In this document: positions 22,701 through 34,019 of the stretch, piece after piece
Layout of the letters: each line of letters begins with the position of its first letter
Position numbering within the stretch: the stretch's first letter is position 1
Source: Trichostrongylus colubriformis
Lineage: Eukaryota; Nematoda; Chromadorea; Rhabditida; Trichostrongylidae
NCBI GenBank assembly: GCA_963978905.1
Contig: OZ022259.1
Coordinates: 9,672,001-9,736,000, forward strand
Reading direction: 5' to 3'
DNA length: 64,000 nucleotides
Translations under genes and position numbers: made by a program
Notes under the pieces: model-generated
Databases searched by the model: none
What the model was told of the DNA's origin: nothing
The model's input: the letters and a program-made list of their open reading frames with translations, nothing else

Positions 22701-25700
22701 AAGGGAAAACGCATCGCAAGCTCACAAAAAATTATGTGCTGTTTATGGTGCTGAAGCTTTAAAAGATCGGCAGTGCCAAAATTGGTTCGCCTAATTTCGT
22801 TCTGGTGATTTTTCTCTCAAAGATGAGAAACGCTCTGGTCGTCCAGTTGGAGTTGACAACGACTTAATTAAGGCAATACATGACTCGGATCGTCACAGTA
22901 CACACGTGAGATTTCAGAGAAAGTACAGGTATCACATACATGTATTGAAAAGCATTTAAAACAACTTGGGTACGTGTCAAAACTGGATATTTGGGTTCCT
23001 CACGAACTGAAGGAAACGCATTTAACGCAACGCATTAACATCTGGGATTTGCTGAAGAAGTGTAGTAAAAATGATCCATTTTAAGAAGAATCATCACTGG
23101 CGATGAAAAATGGGTTGCTTACAATAATGTCCAGCGAAAAAGATCGTGGAGCCGCCCAGGTGAACCAGCTCAAACAAGAGCAGAAGCTGGGATTCATCAA
23201 AAGAAGGTTTTGTTGTCAGCTTGGTGGGATTACAAAGGAATTGTATACTTTGAACTCCTACCACCCAGCCGAATGATCAGTTCTGATGTCTACATTGCAC
23301 TTAACAAATTAAGCAATGCAATTCAAGGAAAGCGACCCGAATTAATTAGCCGAAGAAGTGTTGTATTGCATCATGACAATGCAAGGTCACACACATCTTT
23401 GGCCGCTTGGCAAAAATTAATGGATTTTGGTTGGGATGTTTTGCCACATCCACCATAAAGTCCTGACCTTGCACCATCGGATTACTTTTTGTTTCGATCA
23501 TTGCAAAACTCTTTGAGTGGTAAAAATTTCAGTAGTGATGATGAGGTCAAATCGCACCTGACTCAGTTTTTTACTGATAAAAACTAGAAGTTTTATAAAC
23601 GCGGAATTATGATGCTCTGAAAGATGGCAAAAGGTCATTGATAAAAACGGGCAATACATTAAAGTATAAGGTGATTTATTTCCATGGAAAAAGGTCTTTG
23701 ATTTTCTAACAAAAATCCGCAATTACTTAGATGCCAACCTAATATAATCGGCTAAGTGTGTCTGTTGGTGTGTGTGTGTTTGACCGGAAATTGATATCTC
23801 GCGTCGCAGCAAAGCTGGGACTCTGATTTTTTAAAGTGATATGAGGGGTGGTAAGGGAACATTAATGGTGAGGGAACGGAAGTGATAGCAACTGATAAGA
23901 CCTGATAAGAAGCCTCCAAAAGTGAAGGGCGAGAAACTGATATCTCGCGTCGCAGCAAAGCTGGGACTCTGAAGCTTTAAAGTGATATGGGGATGGTAAG
24001 GGGACATCAATGAAGAGAAGCGGAAGTGATACCAACTGATAAGGGCTGATAAGGAGCCTCGAAAGGCGAATGGGGGGGGCATTGATATCTCGCGTCGCAG
24101 TAAAGCTAAGGCACTGAATTTTTGAAGGGATATGGTGGTGGTAAGGGGACATCAATGAATAGGAGCGGAAGTGATACCAACTGATAAGGGCTGATAAGGA
24201 GCCTCGAAAGGCGAATGGGGGGGGGGGGAATTGATATCTCGCTTCGCAGTAAAGCTAAGACACTGGATTTTTGAAGGAATATGGTGGTGGTAAGGGGACA
24301 TCAATGAATAGGAGCGGAAGTGATACCAACTGATAAGGGATGATAAGAAGCCTTGAAAGGCGAATAGCGGCAAATTGATATCTCGCGTTGCAGTAAAGCT
24401 GGGATTCCAATTTTTAAATACCAGTTGGGCGGCAGCACACCACTGGCGCGTCACACATGGAAGCATGCAAAATGAGCTTGATCGATATCGACTGATGCGG
24501 AAGGACGAGATTGACGGGGGGAGAGGATTTTGTATCCTTCCCGTTTTTGCGGATTCCCTGTTTCTGCGACCATTGGAATGATGATACTGACCGATTGATG
24601 CGATCATGCTCAATTAGCAAGTTTCTATGTGTGACGCGCGCAGTAGTGTGCGCCCGCCCAATGGTTTCTTTGAATGCAGGAAATTCGCGATTGAAGCTCA
24701 AAGGGTACGCCACAGGTTACAATCATCTAATTTCCGAACACATCACTTGGGAGTGTTTTTTCTAGTTTTCAGCGGTGATCGTTAATCATCAGACCAGCAA
24801 TCAAACAGTGAAAATCGTCAAACTGTATCTTCATAAAAAAATACAATACTCAGTATACACCGCGAACTACTAGATTAGCAATAATAAATAGAATTATGAA
24901 GAAAGATGAGTTGTTATGTGTTTAAAAATACCTGGATTACGAAGGATGAGATGGCCCTATTAATGACTTCGTTGGTCACACCCGCTTGTTGTAAGCGATT
25001 CCATTCCTGAAAAAGTATGGAAATGAAAACAGTGTGACCGCATCTAAGATATAGTGAGAGTTGCCTACACTCGTCTTTCATGACAACAAAAAACCCTCAC
25101 CAAACATGCTCCAGCACTTGTAGAAGGAAAAAAGAAAATAAACTAGACTGCTGAGGAGATTAAATTCTCGCTGGTACTTCTTATGCATAGCTCTTGCGAC
25201 GAGAGAATCAAACTTTTAAATCAGCGTCACAGATTTCATATCACTTCAACGGTGTGAACGCTGAAGTGCGAAACTCTAGCATGTACGAAGAACTTTTTGA
25301 GCCAACCTACCAACAGCAAAAGAACATCGAGCCCCCAGTCTCGTTTAGGTATTGAAATAATCAAGCCTGATATTGCACCAAAAGATCCACTGGATATGTT
25401 CATGAAATTCCCTCATCAACGAGTCAGTAGCGTGGTACTTCAAAACACAACAAAACAACAAAGTAAAAAATCAAAGAAAGAGAAAATGAAATAGGAAGGT
25501 TTCTTCAAATACAAAAATCTCTGTAGAAGCTATCAATGGCAAACCTTCTCGCTTCTTTTCCACTGTGCGCGGAGACCAAGTATCCTCGGTATGACCCTCG
25601 TCTCTTCTCCACAACGTACATCCGGATGTGCATCCAACATAGCACGCATTAAAGTGGTGCCTGACCGTGGAACCCCACCTGAAACCGACTAATAAATTGA

Positions 25701-26440
25701 AAAAAGAAGTTGTTGGAAGTTGAAAAAAACTTGCCGATGAAAATGAACGGTGAATTTTCGTTAACGTTTCCATATGGTGTAGGCCTCATTAGGTAGCTCT
25801 TACTCGCCCCATCGAATGTTCTGAAAACCAGAAAAAGACATTGTAAGTGTTGATAACACAAACAGTGGATGAAGTCCCCTTCCAAGCATAATGAAAGCGC
25901 ACAGGTGGAAACCAACCGACTTTGAGCAACAGTGCCTTTTCAGGTTTTCAGGGTTTGCGTTCACCCTTGGTCAGGCACAACGCGGGGACCGCGTCACATT
26001 TTCACACACGCCGTGAGAAATGCAACTCCGCGACTTTGCAGAATCGCAGTTCAACAGAGTATAACCGCTCTTATGTGAGCACTATTCAAAACTGAGCAAG
26101 AAGCTAAGGACAGCGAAAACGATAACGATGCCAGGAAAGAGAAGCAACCCGATATCTATCAGATAAATATTAGAACTCAAAGGCGCATTCACAGACCTAC
26201 ACTTCCGTACATCTCCCACGTCGAGGTACTCCATAACCCTATATTTCGGAAACCGTTAAAGCTCCGCTTGCAAATTGTGAAACATAGCAGTTCATGCAGA
26301 TACAAAATAAAAATACAAAGAGATAGTGGAAACATTGAAACGCACCTTGTGGTGAACCAGTAATAGGTAAGACAGAGCATACCAAACACAACTATATAGA
26401 TGTATTTGGGGCGTCGCATGTTTTCACCGGTGGGTTTCAT
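19717..26440 (-). CDS. tpst: Tyrosylprotein sulfotransferase, paralogue A (complete, nine exons)
   Basis: Golgi enzyme that sulfates tyrosine on secretory proteins using PAPS. Exons: 26346-26440, 25735-25820, 25545-25678, 24932-25006, 21106-21264, 20888-21001, 20167-20319, 19908-20046, 19717-19835; total 1074 nt, 357 codons plus stop, against about 370 aa in vertebrate TPSTs. Signal anchor at residues 13-30 ([15 protein letters not shown]). [16 protein letters not shown] is the PAPS-binding loop, GEETRVIPR holds the expected general-base Glu, [16 protein letters not shown] the 3'-phosphate site, and [32 protein letters not shown] and [13 protein letters not shown] are conserved C-terminal blocks. 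An in-frame alternative start lies seven codons in (MRRPKY). Intron 2 (56 nt) and intron 6 begin with GC. Intron 4 holds a mariner and a tandem array; intron 6 holds a mariner relic. No defect seen. Confidence 0.95.
20451..20697 (-). mobile_element. Mariner transposase C-terminal relic in TPST-A intron 6
   Basis: The minus strand reads [20 protein letters not shown] then [11 protein letters not shown], and in another frame [20 protein letters not shown]. This is the third catalytic Asp region and C terminus of a mariner transposase, frameshifted. Confidence 0.75.
20698..20818. mobile_element. Fragment of the AGGCACACCAC MITE family
   Basis: AGGCACAACACCAGG, GCAGCTGCAGCAAAGATGCA and CACTAATCTGATCATC match both ends of the elements at 36237-36720 and 40515-40947, with the middle deleted. 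Confidence 0.55.
22468..23739 (+). mobile_element. Full-length mariner transposon (inactive), 1272 bp
   Basis: Bounded by TA on both sides (22466-22467, 23740-23741) with terminal inverted repeats GGTCGTCAACTAAGTCATTG and, from the right end, GGTTGGCATCTAAGTAATTG. Length is typical of mariner. It lies in intron 4 of TPST copy A in antisense orientation and abuts the tandem array that follows. Confidence 0.9.
22649..23668 (+). pseudogene. Mariner transposase pseudogene (D,D34D type)
   Basis: Starts [20 protein letters not shown], then frameshifts into an [17 protein letters not shown] helix-turn-helix segment, [47 protein letters not shown] (first Asp), [11 protein letters not shown] (second Asp) and [12 protein letters not shown] (third Asp, 34 residues after the second), ending [15 protein letters not shown]. 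At least three frameshifts and several stops, one inside PHPP*SPD, make it non-functional. Confidence 0.88.
23742..24417. repeat. Tandem array of about 147-bp units in TPST-A intron 4
   Basis: After a TATAATCGGCTAAGTGTGTC opening, the phrase TTGATATCTCGCGTCGCAG recurs at about 23788, 23937, 24082, 24231 and 24375 (spacing 144-149). Each unit also carries GGTAAGGGGACATCAATGA, ACCAACTGATAAGGGCTGAT and a GGCGAATGGGGGG tract. The family is shared with 2860-3600. Confidence 0.85.
24418..24668. mobile_element. Inverted-repeat MITE of about 250 bp
   Basis: Left arm CCAGTTGGGCGGCAGCACAC, GCGCGTCACACATGGAAGC, GAGCTTGATCGATATCGACT. The right arm is the inverse: CCATTGGGCGGGCGCACACT and matching parts when complemented. 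It directly follows the tandem array. Confidence 0.65.
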
Positions 26441-26461
26441 GAGATGACTATCGCATACCGA

Positions 26462-26475
26462 TCTGAAAACGATGC
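26462..26475 (-). promoter_or_regulatory. Probable trans-splice (or 5' UTR) acceptor of TPST copy A
   Basis: On the minus strand CGTTTTCAG precedes ATCGGTATGCG, with the ATG 22 nt further on. This fits a nematode spliced-leader acceptor; a cis intron in the 5' UTR is the alternative. Confidence 0.5.
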
Positions 26476-28084
26476 AAATCTGCTGAACGAGTACGATTTA
26501 GCCCTTCATCGAAACGACGCTTCAGTTCGGAAAATAGTGGATTCATGTGAGAACTTAAAAAATTCTAGCCAATGGAAAATAAACTTAAAAGACATGTTAA
26601 AAGCGATATGAAGGGGCAGAGATTGAAAGAAAACACTCAAACACGTGTTCCGGTGAAACAAAACAACGTCTGAAGCGGTATACATACCATAAATAAAACA
26701 GAAGTTCTCGTGAGGACAGTAATGTGCAGGGACATTCATATGCCATCGCACATTACGTGTGCTAATCATATAGCACTATCTTCTAAACTGAGCTAACCAA
26801 GTTAATCGCGATAACTCACACAATTCGCTGGTCTGAACAGAAAATAGCGTCCCTCTAATGGTTCAAAAATGTGGAAGCAAACATAGCACTCCATGACGGC
26901 AATCAGCAAAGAGCCTAGGGCCCATGTTGGATAACACGGCCGCGAAATTCAGTCTAATCAAGACGGAAAATTGATTAGACAGAAAGAGCCACCGATGATG
27001 ATGCAGTAACAGCGCTCGCTGTGGATGGAGGTAGCAAAAAGCCACACAATATCTTGGGGCACAATGAGTGAATGAGGACAATAAGGGCCTTTATCATTTC
27101 GGACAAGTCTGCAACCAATTAGCTAGATCTGTAAAACTACCGGCTTGGATAGCCTGAAAATGAATAAATCTGAAAGTTTACCAATGGACCATGATTATGG
27201 TTATTTAGCGGCCACTACCCACCCCACTTTTGCACATGCGTATTATCTTGGGTACTATGTAAAAACACACCCGCTCACACGTGCATTGCGTACTCGAGCC
27301 GATTACCGTAACTTACGCCTAGATAAATCGACTCTAGAGCGCAAATTCCGATGTCGCATTCACTACAACATACAGTAAAGTTGTTTTCTGCCCAAACAAA
27401 TTGAGCGTTCTGAAGAAGCTGCTGCAGATCGCATGCTGTAGTGTACATTACGTCGTCTCATGGACGAATAAGCGCACGACTGCTAGAAGGTATGCACTGT
27501 TTCCATGGACCATTTTGAGTGGCACACAATTGGTTTTCTGAGAAATGCAAAAGCAAAATGTAGAACACTTTTTGATGTGTTGACAAGTATGTTCGACGAA
27601 AATTCTCGAGATAGTGAATTCATGCATATCCATATTCTACAAAGGCATGATGAAAAGGCCAAAACAGGGGTGGCAAAGGAGGACCTTCGAGGGCCGTTCA
27701 CAGGACGATGAGGAGTGAGCGCTACGCTGCTCAGCCTCCGGCGCTGTCTTTTATTCTTTTAGCCTAAGCCTTAGTTTGAGGGGAAGCTACTACCCCCATA
27801 AGGCTCAGTGAGGTACGGGTTCCTCTCAGCTAAGGTTTAGGCAAAAACCTAAGCAGAATTCGCGCCACGCCGGGCCTAATGAAGTCTCCACCATCTACAC
27901 CAGCACATTTTGTGGAGGACTAGTCGCATGACGGTCCTAGTATAGTTGGTTCTTTAGACTGTCATCTGGGGCGAGAATACTGCACAGGTGCAGGATGTGT
28001 GAGAAACAAATGACTGTGAATGAATGGAGGCTAGATTTGCGTCACCGCTATATGTGAGAAGATTTCGGTAGGGTGAACAACGTT
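26476..28084. other. Upstream of TPST copy A; nothing recognised
   Basis: Small open frames on both strands (for example 27145-27378 and 27505-27711 plus) without recognised similarity. CCTAAGCCTTAG-type sequence at 27770-27860 resembles parts of the 55.1 and 57.1 kb elements. Confidence 0.35.
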
Positions 28085-28088
28085 TTAA

Positions 28089-28465
28089 AGGAATCGTCCT
28101 ATGGTGTGTTTGCCTGATAAGGACCGCATGCAAAGTTTCACGCGAAAAAGTGAGAATTCGGATAAGATACGGCTCCCCAAATTCTTGGCCGGGTGGGCGG
28201 GTTTCCGAGTGAAATCCTAGTCCGGTCGTCCGCTGTGGTTGGGAACGGAGAGTGGAATTGTTTACGTAACATTCTGTTCCTACAGTACGTCTCCGACAAC
28301 GGCGGACGACGGGGTGGGCACTTGTTCAGAGGCGCCGCCCACCCGGGCGAAAATTTGGGAAGCTGTATCTTAGCCGAATTCTCACTCTTCGCGTGAATCT
28401 TTACTAGGCAAATAAACATAAATATATGGATAACAAAAAAAAACTTTTTTTTGGGGACGATTCCT
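28089..28465. mobile_element. TTAA-type palindromic MITE, 377 bp
   Basis: Left end TTAA (28085-28088) then AGGAATCGTCC; right end GGACGATTCCT followed by TCGA, a decayed TTAA. The arms carry CATGCAAAGTTTCACGCGAA and its inverse, and a central GC-rich palindrome. Same family as 37800-38224. Confidence 0.75.
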
Positions 28466-28798
28466 TCGAGCATCCTTCCTGCACAAGAGGCTCGAATCAC
28501 TCGCAGAGGGGAGAGTCTCCCTTAGTTCCACAGAGAAGTCCATATCTGCATATCCAAATACTTTTCCTTGCACGGTTCAGTAGTTAACAGCAAGGAAGTT
28601 ATGTCACAGAACTTTTGCGCGTTCCATGATCTGCGTCAGCTGCTCTTTTTTCGTTGACCATTTTCTTAGCTATATCATAGTCCAATGATACTGACATTCA
28701 TTTTATGATAGATTAGATTAAATTCATTTCACAAGTAATAGCACGTATATATTACGCGCGCGGAAAGGTTCAGCCTAACTCCGTCACAAACTTGTAAG

Positions 28799-29786
28799 TA
28801 GTGTCGTTTTTTCCAAACAAAAATTTTCCCTATAAAATTACAAACTTCTGCAGCATATCATACATCATTCAGAAGGGATTTTTTTCTATAAAACGACATG
28901 TTCAGTTTCTGTGAGCGTTATGATGGGACCGATTTTCAGGCTGGTGAAGTGGTTGGTTCAGTCGACAAAAGTCGACCAAACCGGCAATTGATTAAAACCC
29001 TATATTTTACTCTAGGAAAATCAACCAATCATGTGTCCCGTACTTACCCCCGGCCTCTTCTGCAAGTTCCACCAATTGGGTGCTTGAAAAGACAAGTCGC
29101 TCTTTTTTCACATTTATTTTTTTTTCGCCACAACTCGATGACTTTCGACAACTTCTTCGAACCAAGGCAAGAAAGTTTTCTCAACCAATCAGTTGAAAGA
29201 GTGGTGAAAACCAGGTACAGATAATGAGTAGGGACGGGGAAACATCACCAACAGGATCTCTTGAGTTTCTGTAGAAAAAATTAAATGCGCAATAATGTCA
29301 TGGGCCGCTATCAAACATTTTTAAAATTCAATATGAATCATAGCCAAAACAAAAGCGAAACACATTTTTGAAAGAGCGGACAAAATTCTTCCGAATGGTT
29401 CATAAAGCAATGCTGAGCAAGAGATTTGAAAGGAAAAATTTCTTTCTGAATAAACGTGAGTGCTTTCGGAAAAAGTAATTCAGGAAAAGAACGACGCGAC
29501 TTCTTGATCAACGAAATTTTGGAAATTACAGAAGAGGTCGGGGCTAAGTACGGGGCACATGACTGGTTGATTTTCCTGAAGAGAAATATAGTGTTTTAAT
29601 TAATTGCAGGTTTAGCCAATATTTGTCGGCTGGACCTACCTCTTCGCCAGCCAGAATATCGGCTCATTCTAGAACGAAAACTAAACATCACTTTTGTAGA
29701 GCAGAAAAATCTCTTTCAAATGATATATGAGACGCCGCGAAACTTGTAACTTATTAGAAAAATTTTTGCTCGAAAAAAAACATTAC
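28799..29786. mobile_element. Long inverted-repeat element of about 985 bp
   Basis: Arms of roughly 330 bp. Left-arm blocks GGAAAATCAACCAATCATGT, GTGTCCCGTACTTACCCCCG and GGCCTCTTCTGCAAGTTCC return inverted near 29520-29580 (GACTGGTTGATTTTCC, GGGCTAAGTACGGGGCAC, ATTACAGAAGAGGTCGG). The outer ends (TTTTTTCCAAACAAAAATTT) also pair. No transposase seen. Confidence 0.7.
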
Positions 29787-32244
29787 TTATGGAATAACCC
29801 AATACATAGAATAAGGCAGTCCCTTTCGCGGCAGAAATGTACGCTCAGGTGTGGAGATTAGTGACTGCAAAACAGTAGCTGGTGAGACATCGCGACAATG
29901 ACTGCTGAATTACTGTAATCCAACTACTAACGAACCCTGCTTTCTGTTAAATTACTTATAATGAAGAAGACAAGACGTATAATTACGTATAATGAAGACG
30001 TTTCCACCTCAATGCCAGCACAAAATGCGCACATCCGCATCGATGGATTTATTGTGGATACTGTAGCCAATAACAGGAGAACATCGATTGACGATTAATT
30101 AGAGCTGTAAAAAAAAGTCAAGTGAAACTGCTTATGAGCCGCACTTTTTCAATAAAAGAAGGAAAAATAAGGTTGTCATAACACTCACATCCTAACATCA
30201 GATCGCAACTTATGGTTAGCTGTCGTCGAATCTAAAAGTGGCAGCTATCGCCCCTACAGGTGGACAAAACGGGAGAACGAATTAGCGCCATCTAAACCCG
30301 CTTTGACCAGACCTCTAGCGGCGACGGCTTATCCAGGTCGAGTTTCTCGACAACGCATATCCGGTATTCCGAGTGGGAACGAGCAAGTTCTAGCAAATGG
30401 TGGGCGAAAATGTTAGCACCATTCTATCACACCATGATCGCCTTCTTCGACACATTAAAGGAGCATAGTGAGTCCAGACAGTTGGCAGAACGTGATGCTC
30501 CAAATTCCGCCAAATTTCCAAATCTTCTAGCAAAGTATGCGGAAAACAGAATGTAGGCAAATGTACAACATTACGATATTGGCACAGAACTCTACTCATC
30601 TTCCTTCCGCAACCAAGCGGTCATTTGAACAAATGTTGGATATGTATAGGAGGTGACAGATTTAGCATAGTTCAAGTTACTACTGCTATTCTGAGAGAAA
30701 ACGACAGGTTTGTTGTGACGGCTAATCAAAGAGGGATGGTAGAAATGGTAGCTTGAAGCGCCTGGACCCGATCTAACAAAAGATGAGAGTGAGATGTACT
30801 GTTCTTGCTGATAGCGATTACGCCACCTATCTCGGCTGAGGCACGACCAGGGTAATTGGAATATGTAGGCGAAAGATTTTCCATTCAGATACTGGTGTAG
30901 AGCTCTCGGAAGGAGGTAATCAAAGAGGGGTGACGGTAGTGGACGCAGTGAAAGGTGAGACCCCTACCAAAACAGGAGGACTTTCTTGAAACAAAAAAAA
31001 CTGTAAAAGTTTTTAGATGCGTAACCCAGCAAGTTCGTAAATCGAATAAAACGTTTGGAGGAAAACAAAAGTGAAAGTGTAACGAACCCGAGTAAAATCA
31101 AATTTTTTCTGGAATGCACCACGCACCTCTCTTCCATCCACAACCGCAATGGCCTTTGAATGCAATTCAGCCGACACATGAGAGGCCAGCCGTTGCATAA
31201 GTCAGAGCTTTATTCTTCCACATCAACTATTTTCAGCTAACTGACTGCGCATGATCAGAAGGTTTGGGTAGCCAGGGCGAGCACCTATTCGAAATTGAAA
31301 ATACTAGCTTCTTGTGGCGTCTTCACCTCGAGATACGAGAAAATGTGTAAAAATTCATTATACATTTAACGAAAAATGTAAAATATGTACTAGGGGTTGT
31401 GAGCAGTTCAAATAGTCGCACAATAGCAATCCAACATCCGACTATTTGACCGCAAGGAATACATGTGTACCTTGTCCGATGAAAGCAATTCGAATGTCTG
31501 ATAAAATTAGCCGATTAAGGAAAAGCATCAGTTCCTGATAGGAATGAATCACCTGGCGGCCATGACGGATTACGCTAGATTACGGGGCAACCGTCGCTTC
31601 GCCTCCGAACGACGCCATAGCAACATCTCAGGATCGTTTGGGAACAACCTTCAGAGAATGACCAACTGCGTGAGAAAACAATTAAGACTAGCTGACTGGG
31701 TGATTTGTTCATTCAAGCTAGCATCTTCATGTATGAGGATCTTCTAGAAGAACTATCAAGCGTACAGTTGATCAGGTAGGCCTCTGCTGTCCCCAATCAA
31801 AAAGATAAGGGATAAAGGGAAAAACCAAAGAAATCTTCAAAAATCAAGTTCTAGATGGCACATAAGCCTTAATGCAGTACCCCAACCGCTTTAATGCTCG
31901 AAATTTCTGAAAACGAATCAGTTGAATGGCATATATCAGTCGTTGTGCGTATAATCCAGTTCCTACCCATTACGCGAATGGAATGGATTCAGACCTCATT
32001 CTGGAACAAGGTAATTAGACACAGTCTTCTCCCAAGCTGCTTTAGCCTTACATATCTTCGTAGTCTCAGCCAGGGCCACGGCGGAAGGGGGGGGGGGGGG
32101 GGGGGGAAACGCAATTCGTGTTGGGAGTGGGAAGGGCCGTATTTTGAAATTTCCCTCCTTAAGGATCTCCAACACCCACGCACTTGCCAGGAGATTTTGG
32201 ATCGATGAGCCGACCTCTAATAAGGCCTCTATCGATAATCATTC
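29787..32244. other. No recognisable gene
   Basis: Only short open frames. A similar phrase, GGTAATCAAAGAGGGGTGACGG / GGCTAATCAAAGAGGGATGG, occurs twice (30.72 and 30.92 kb). An uninterrupted run of about 19 G lies at about 32088-32106. Confidence 0.35.
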
Positions 32245-32247
32245 TTC

Positions 32248-32420
32248 GGCCACGGTCATACTTTTCGATGGCGACGGCACGGCGTGGTGCGTATCTCTGC
32301 TTCTCCTCCTATGCCACCCTGCCTCGTTGCCTTCGTCGTCTCTGCATCTCCACCGTGCCACTCTCCCTCGCTGATTGTGAACGTAGCCACGCCCTGCCGG
32401 CGGTGAGTATGAACGCGGTC
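32248..32420. mobile_element. Harbinger-like MITE, 173 bp
   Basis: Ends GGCCACGGTCATACTT and AGTATGAACGCGGTC followed by TTA. The interior is the inverse of the 18046-18218 copy and exactly the same length. Confidence 0.72.
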
Positions 32421-32423
32421 TTA

Positions 32424-33545
32424 TAAGAAAAGAATAGTAGATCAGTTGGAGTTTCGAAATGAGGTTCATAGCAGTGTCAGAGCTTGAGATGCCGTTTACC
32501 AATCTTCGTTCCATACCTGTTGTGTGTCTCTAAGAGCAGAATCACAAGTGTTATAAGAAGAGCAACTCACCATAGGTATAATTGGTAAGGACACCACATC
32601 CGCGCCACAATAGCCAATTGTTTTGTTGCTCAGACTCAGGATCAATATATGTATATGATAAGCTGCTTCTCTTGAAACACTTGTAACCACTCCTGAAGAC
32701 GCATGGCGGATATGGAACGCAGATTGGTAAGTGGCATTCTCAGCTTTATCACTGCTATGAACCTCATTTCAAAAGGCCACCCTCCCTTGTTAGTACAGGT
32801 AACAATACTATGATTACAGAATGAGAAGACCTTTTTGCAAATATTAAAGACAGCATCAGGGATAATATGGTTAATGAAAAACCCTAAAAGAAGTCATTCA
32901 CATGAAACCTATGGGCCTTAGATCGGGGGTGGTACTTTTCAGATATTTACCTTAACGTCAAGCTCGACCCTGTTTTCAGCTAAGGAAGCACTGGGGCAGT
33001 ACGAGTTGAAAGTTGCTGCCGTGTACTGTGGCGCACTGTGGCGCATTGTAACGCAACTTTCGCATCAGGGAGTAGGTCGGGTCACTCAAGTGGGTGCTCG
33101 TAATGGCCAAGCCTTTTCGCGTACAAATAATTCGCACAAGAACCAGCAATGCACTTGTCGCGCGGTGTTACTACATTTTGAGTGGAGCGGTAAGCCATTC
33201 CGAATGTCCTGGCCTACATCTGCTGTATTGCCAAATACTTAATATTGCAGTTCATTGGATGGCCTATTCGGCCACGCAAACTTCAAATCCCCGTTCCTCT
33301 ACATGCTACATGAAAGGAAAGTGCACTGGTCTAGGAATAAAGAAGTTGTAGTTTTTTACGCGTTCTATTGCTGTGGGTGCTACGTGAGTTAGGGGGGGGG
33401 CACTCGGCAAAAGCATAAGTCGCGCCTAGTTCCTGCTCATAGGCACTCTCAAGGTGATTTTATGCCTAGATACAGCTGATTAAGTGAGAATACGATTGAA
33501 TTATTCTTCCATTAGAATATTACGAAAAATTCGCTTCAACTAGAC
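32424..33545. other. No recognisable feature
   Basis: Short unrelated open frames. TTCATAGCAGTGTCAGAGC near 32467 and its inverse near 32745 (GCTATGAACCTCATTTC) hint at a decayed inverted repeat of about 300 bp. Confidence 0.3.
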
Positions 33546-34019
33546 GGCACTATTAACCCAAAGCTACCCCATTGCCTCTCCAACGGATGTGGTCGAAGAG
33601 GTGATTTTTAGAAAACATTTCGATTTGGCTGAAACTTCTACCCAGGGGTAATTTGACCCGTAGAACACGAATATGACATTCGTTTAGCGCAAAACTGCTT
33701 GGCGCCTGCGCCATAGACGCCGGCGCCAAAATGGGGTGGATTACCAAACTCGCTCAGAGTTTGTCTCAAGCGGTTTCTCGCCGAACGAATGTCATACTCG
33801 TGTTCTACGGGTCGAAATACCTCTAGGGACAAACTTTGAGCGAGTCTGGTGATCCACCCGGCGCCAAGCAGTTTCGCGCCAACGAATGTCACATTCGTGT
33901 TCTACAGGTCGAACTTCCCCTGCGTACAAGTTTGCAGTCAAATCGGAAGGTTTTCCAAAAATCACCTCTTCGACAGCATCGATCGAAAAGGTAGTGAGGT
34001 AACTTTTGGTAAGTAGTGC
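33546..34019. mobile_element. Long palindromic MITE of about 474 bp
   Basis: GGTCGAAGAGGTGATTTTTA and the inverse near 33955-33975. AGAACACGAATATGACATTC on the left returns inverted as GAATGTCACATTCGTGTTCT, and GCTTGGCGCC pairs with GGCGCCAAGC. A third internal copy of the CGAATGTCATACTCGTGTTC arm lies near 33790. Confidence 0.7.
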
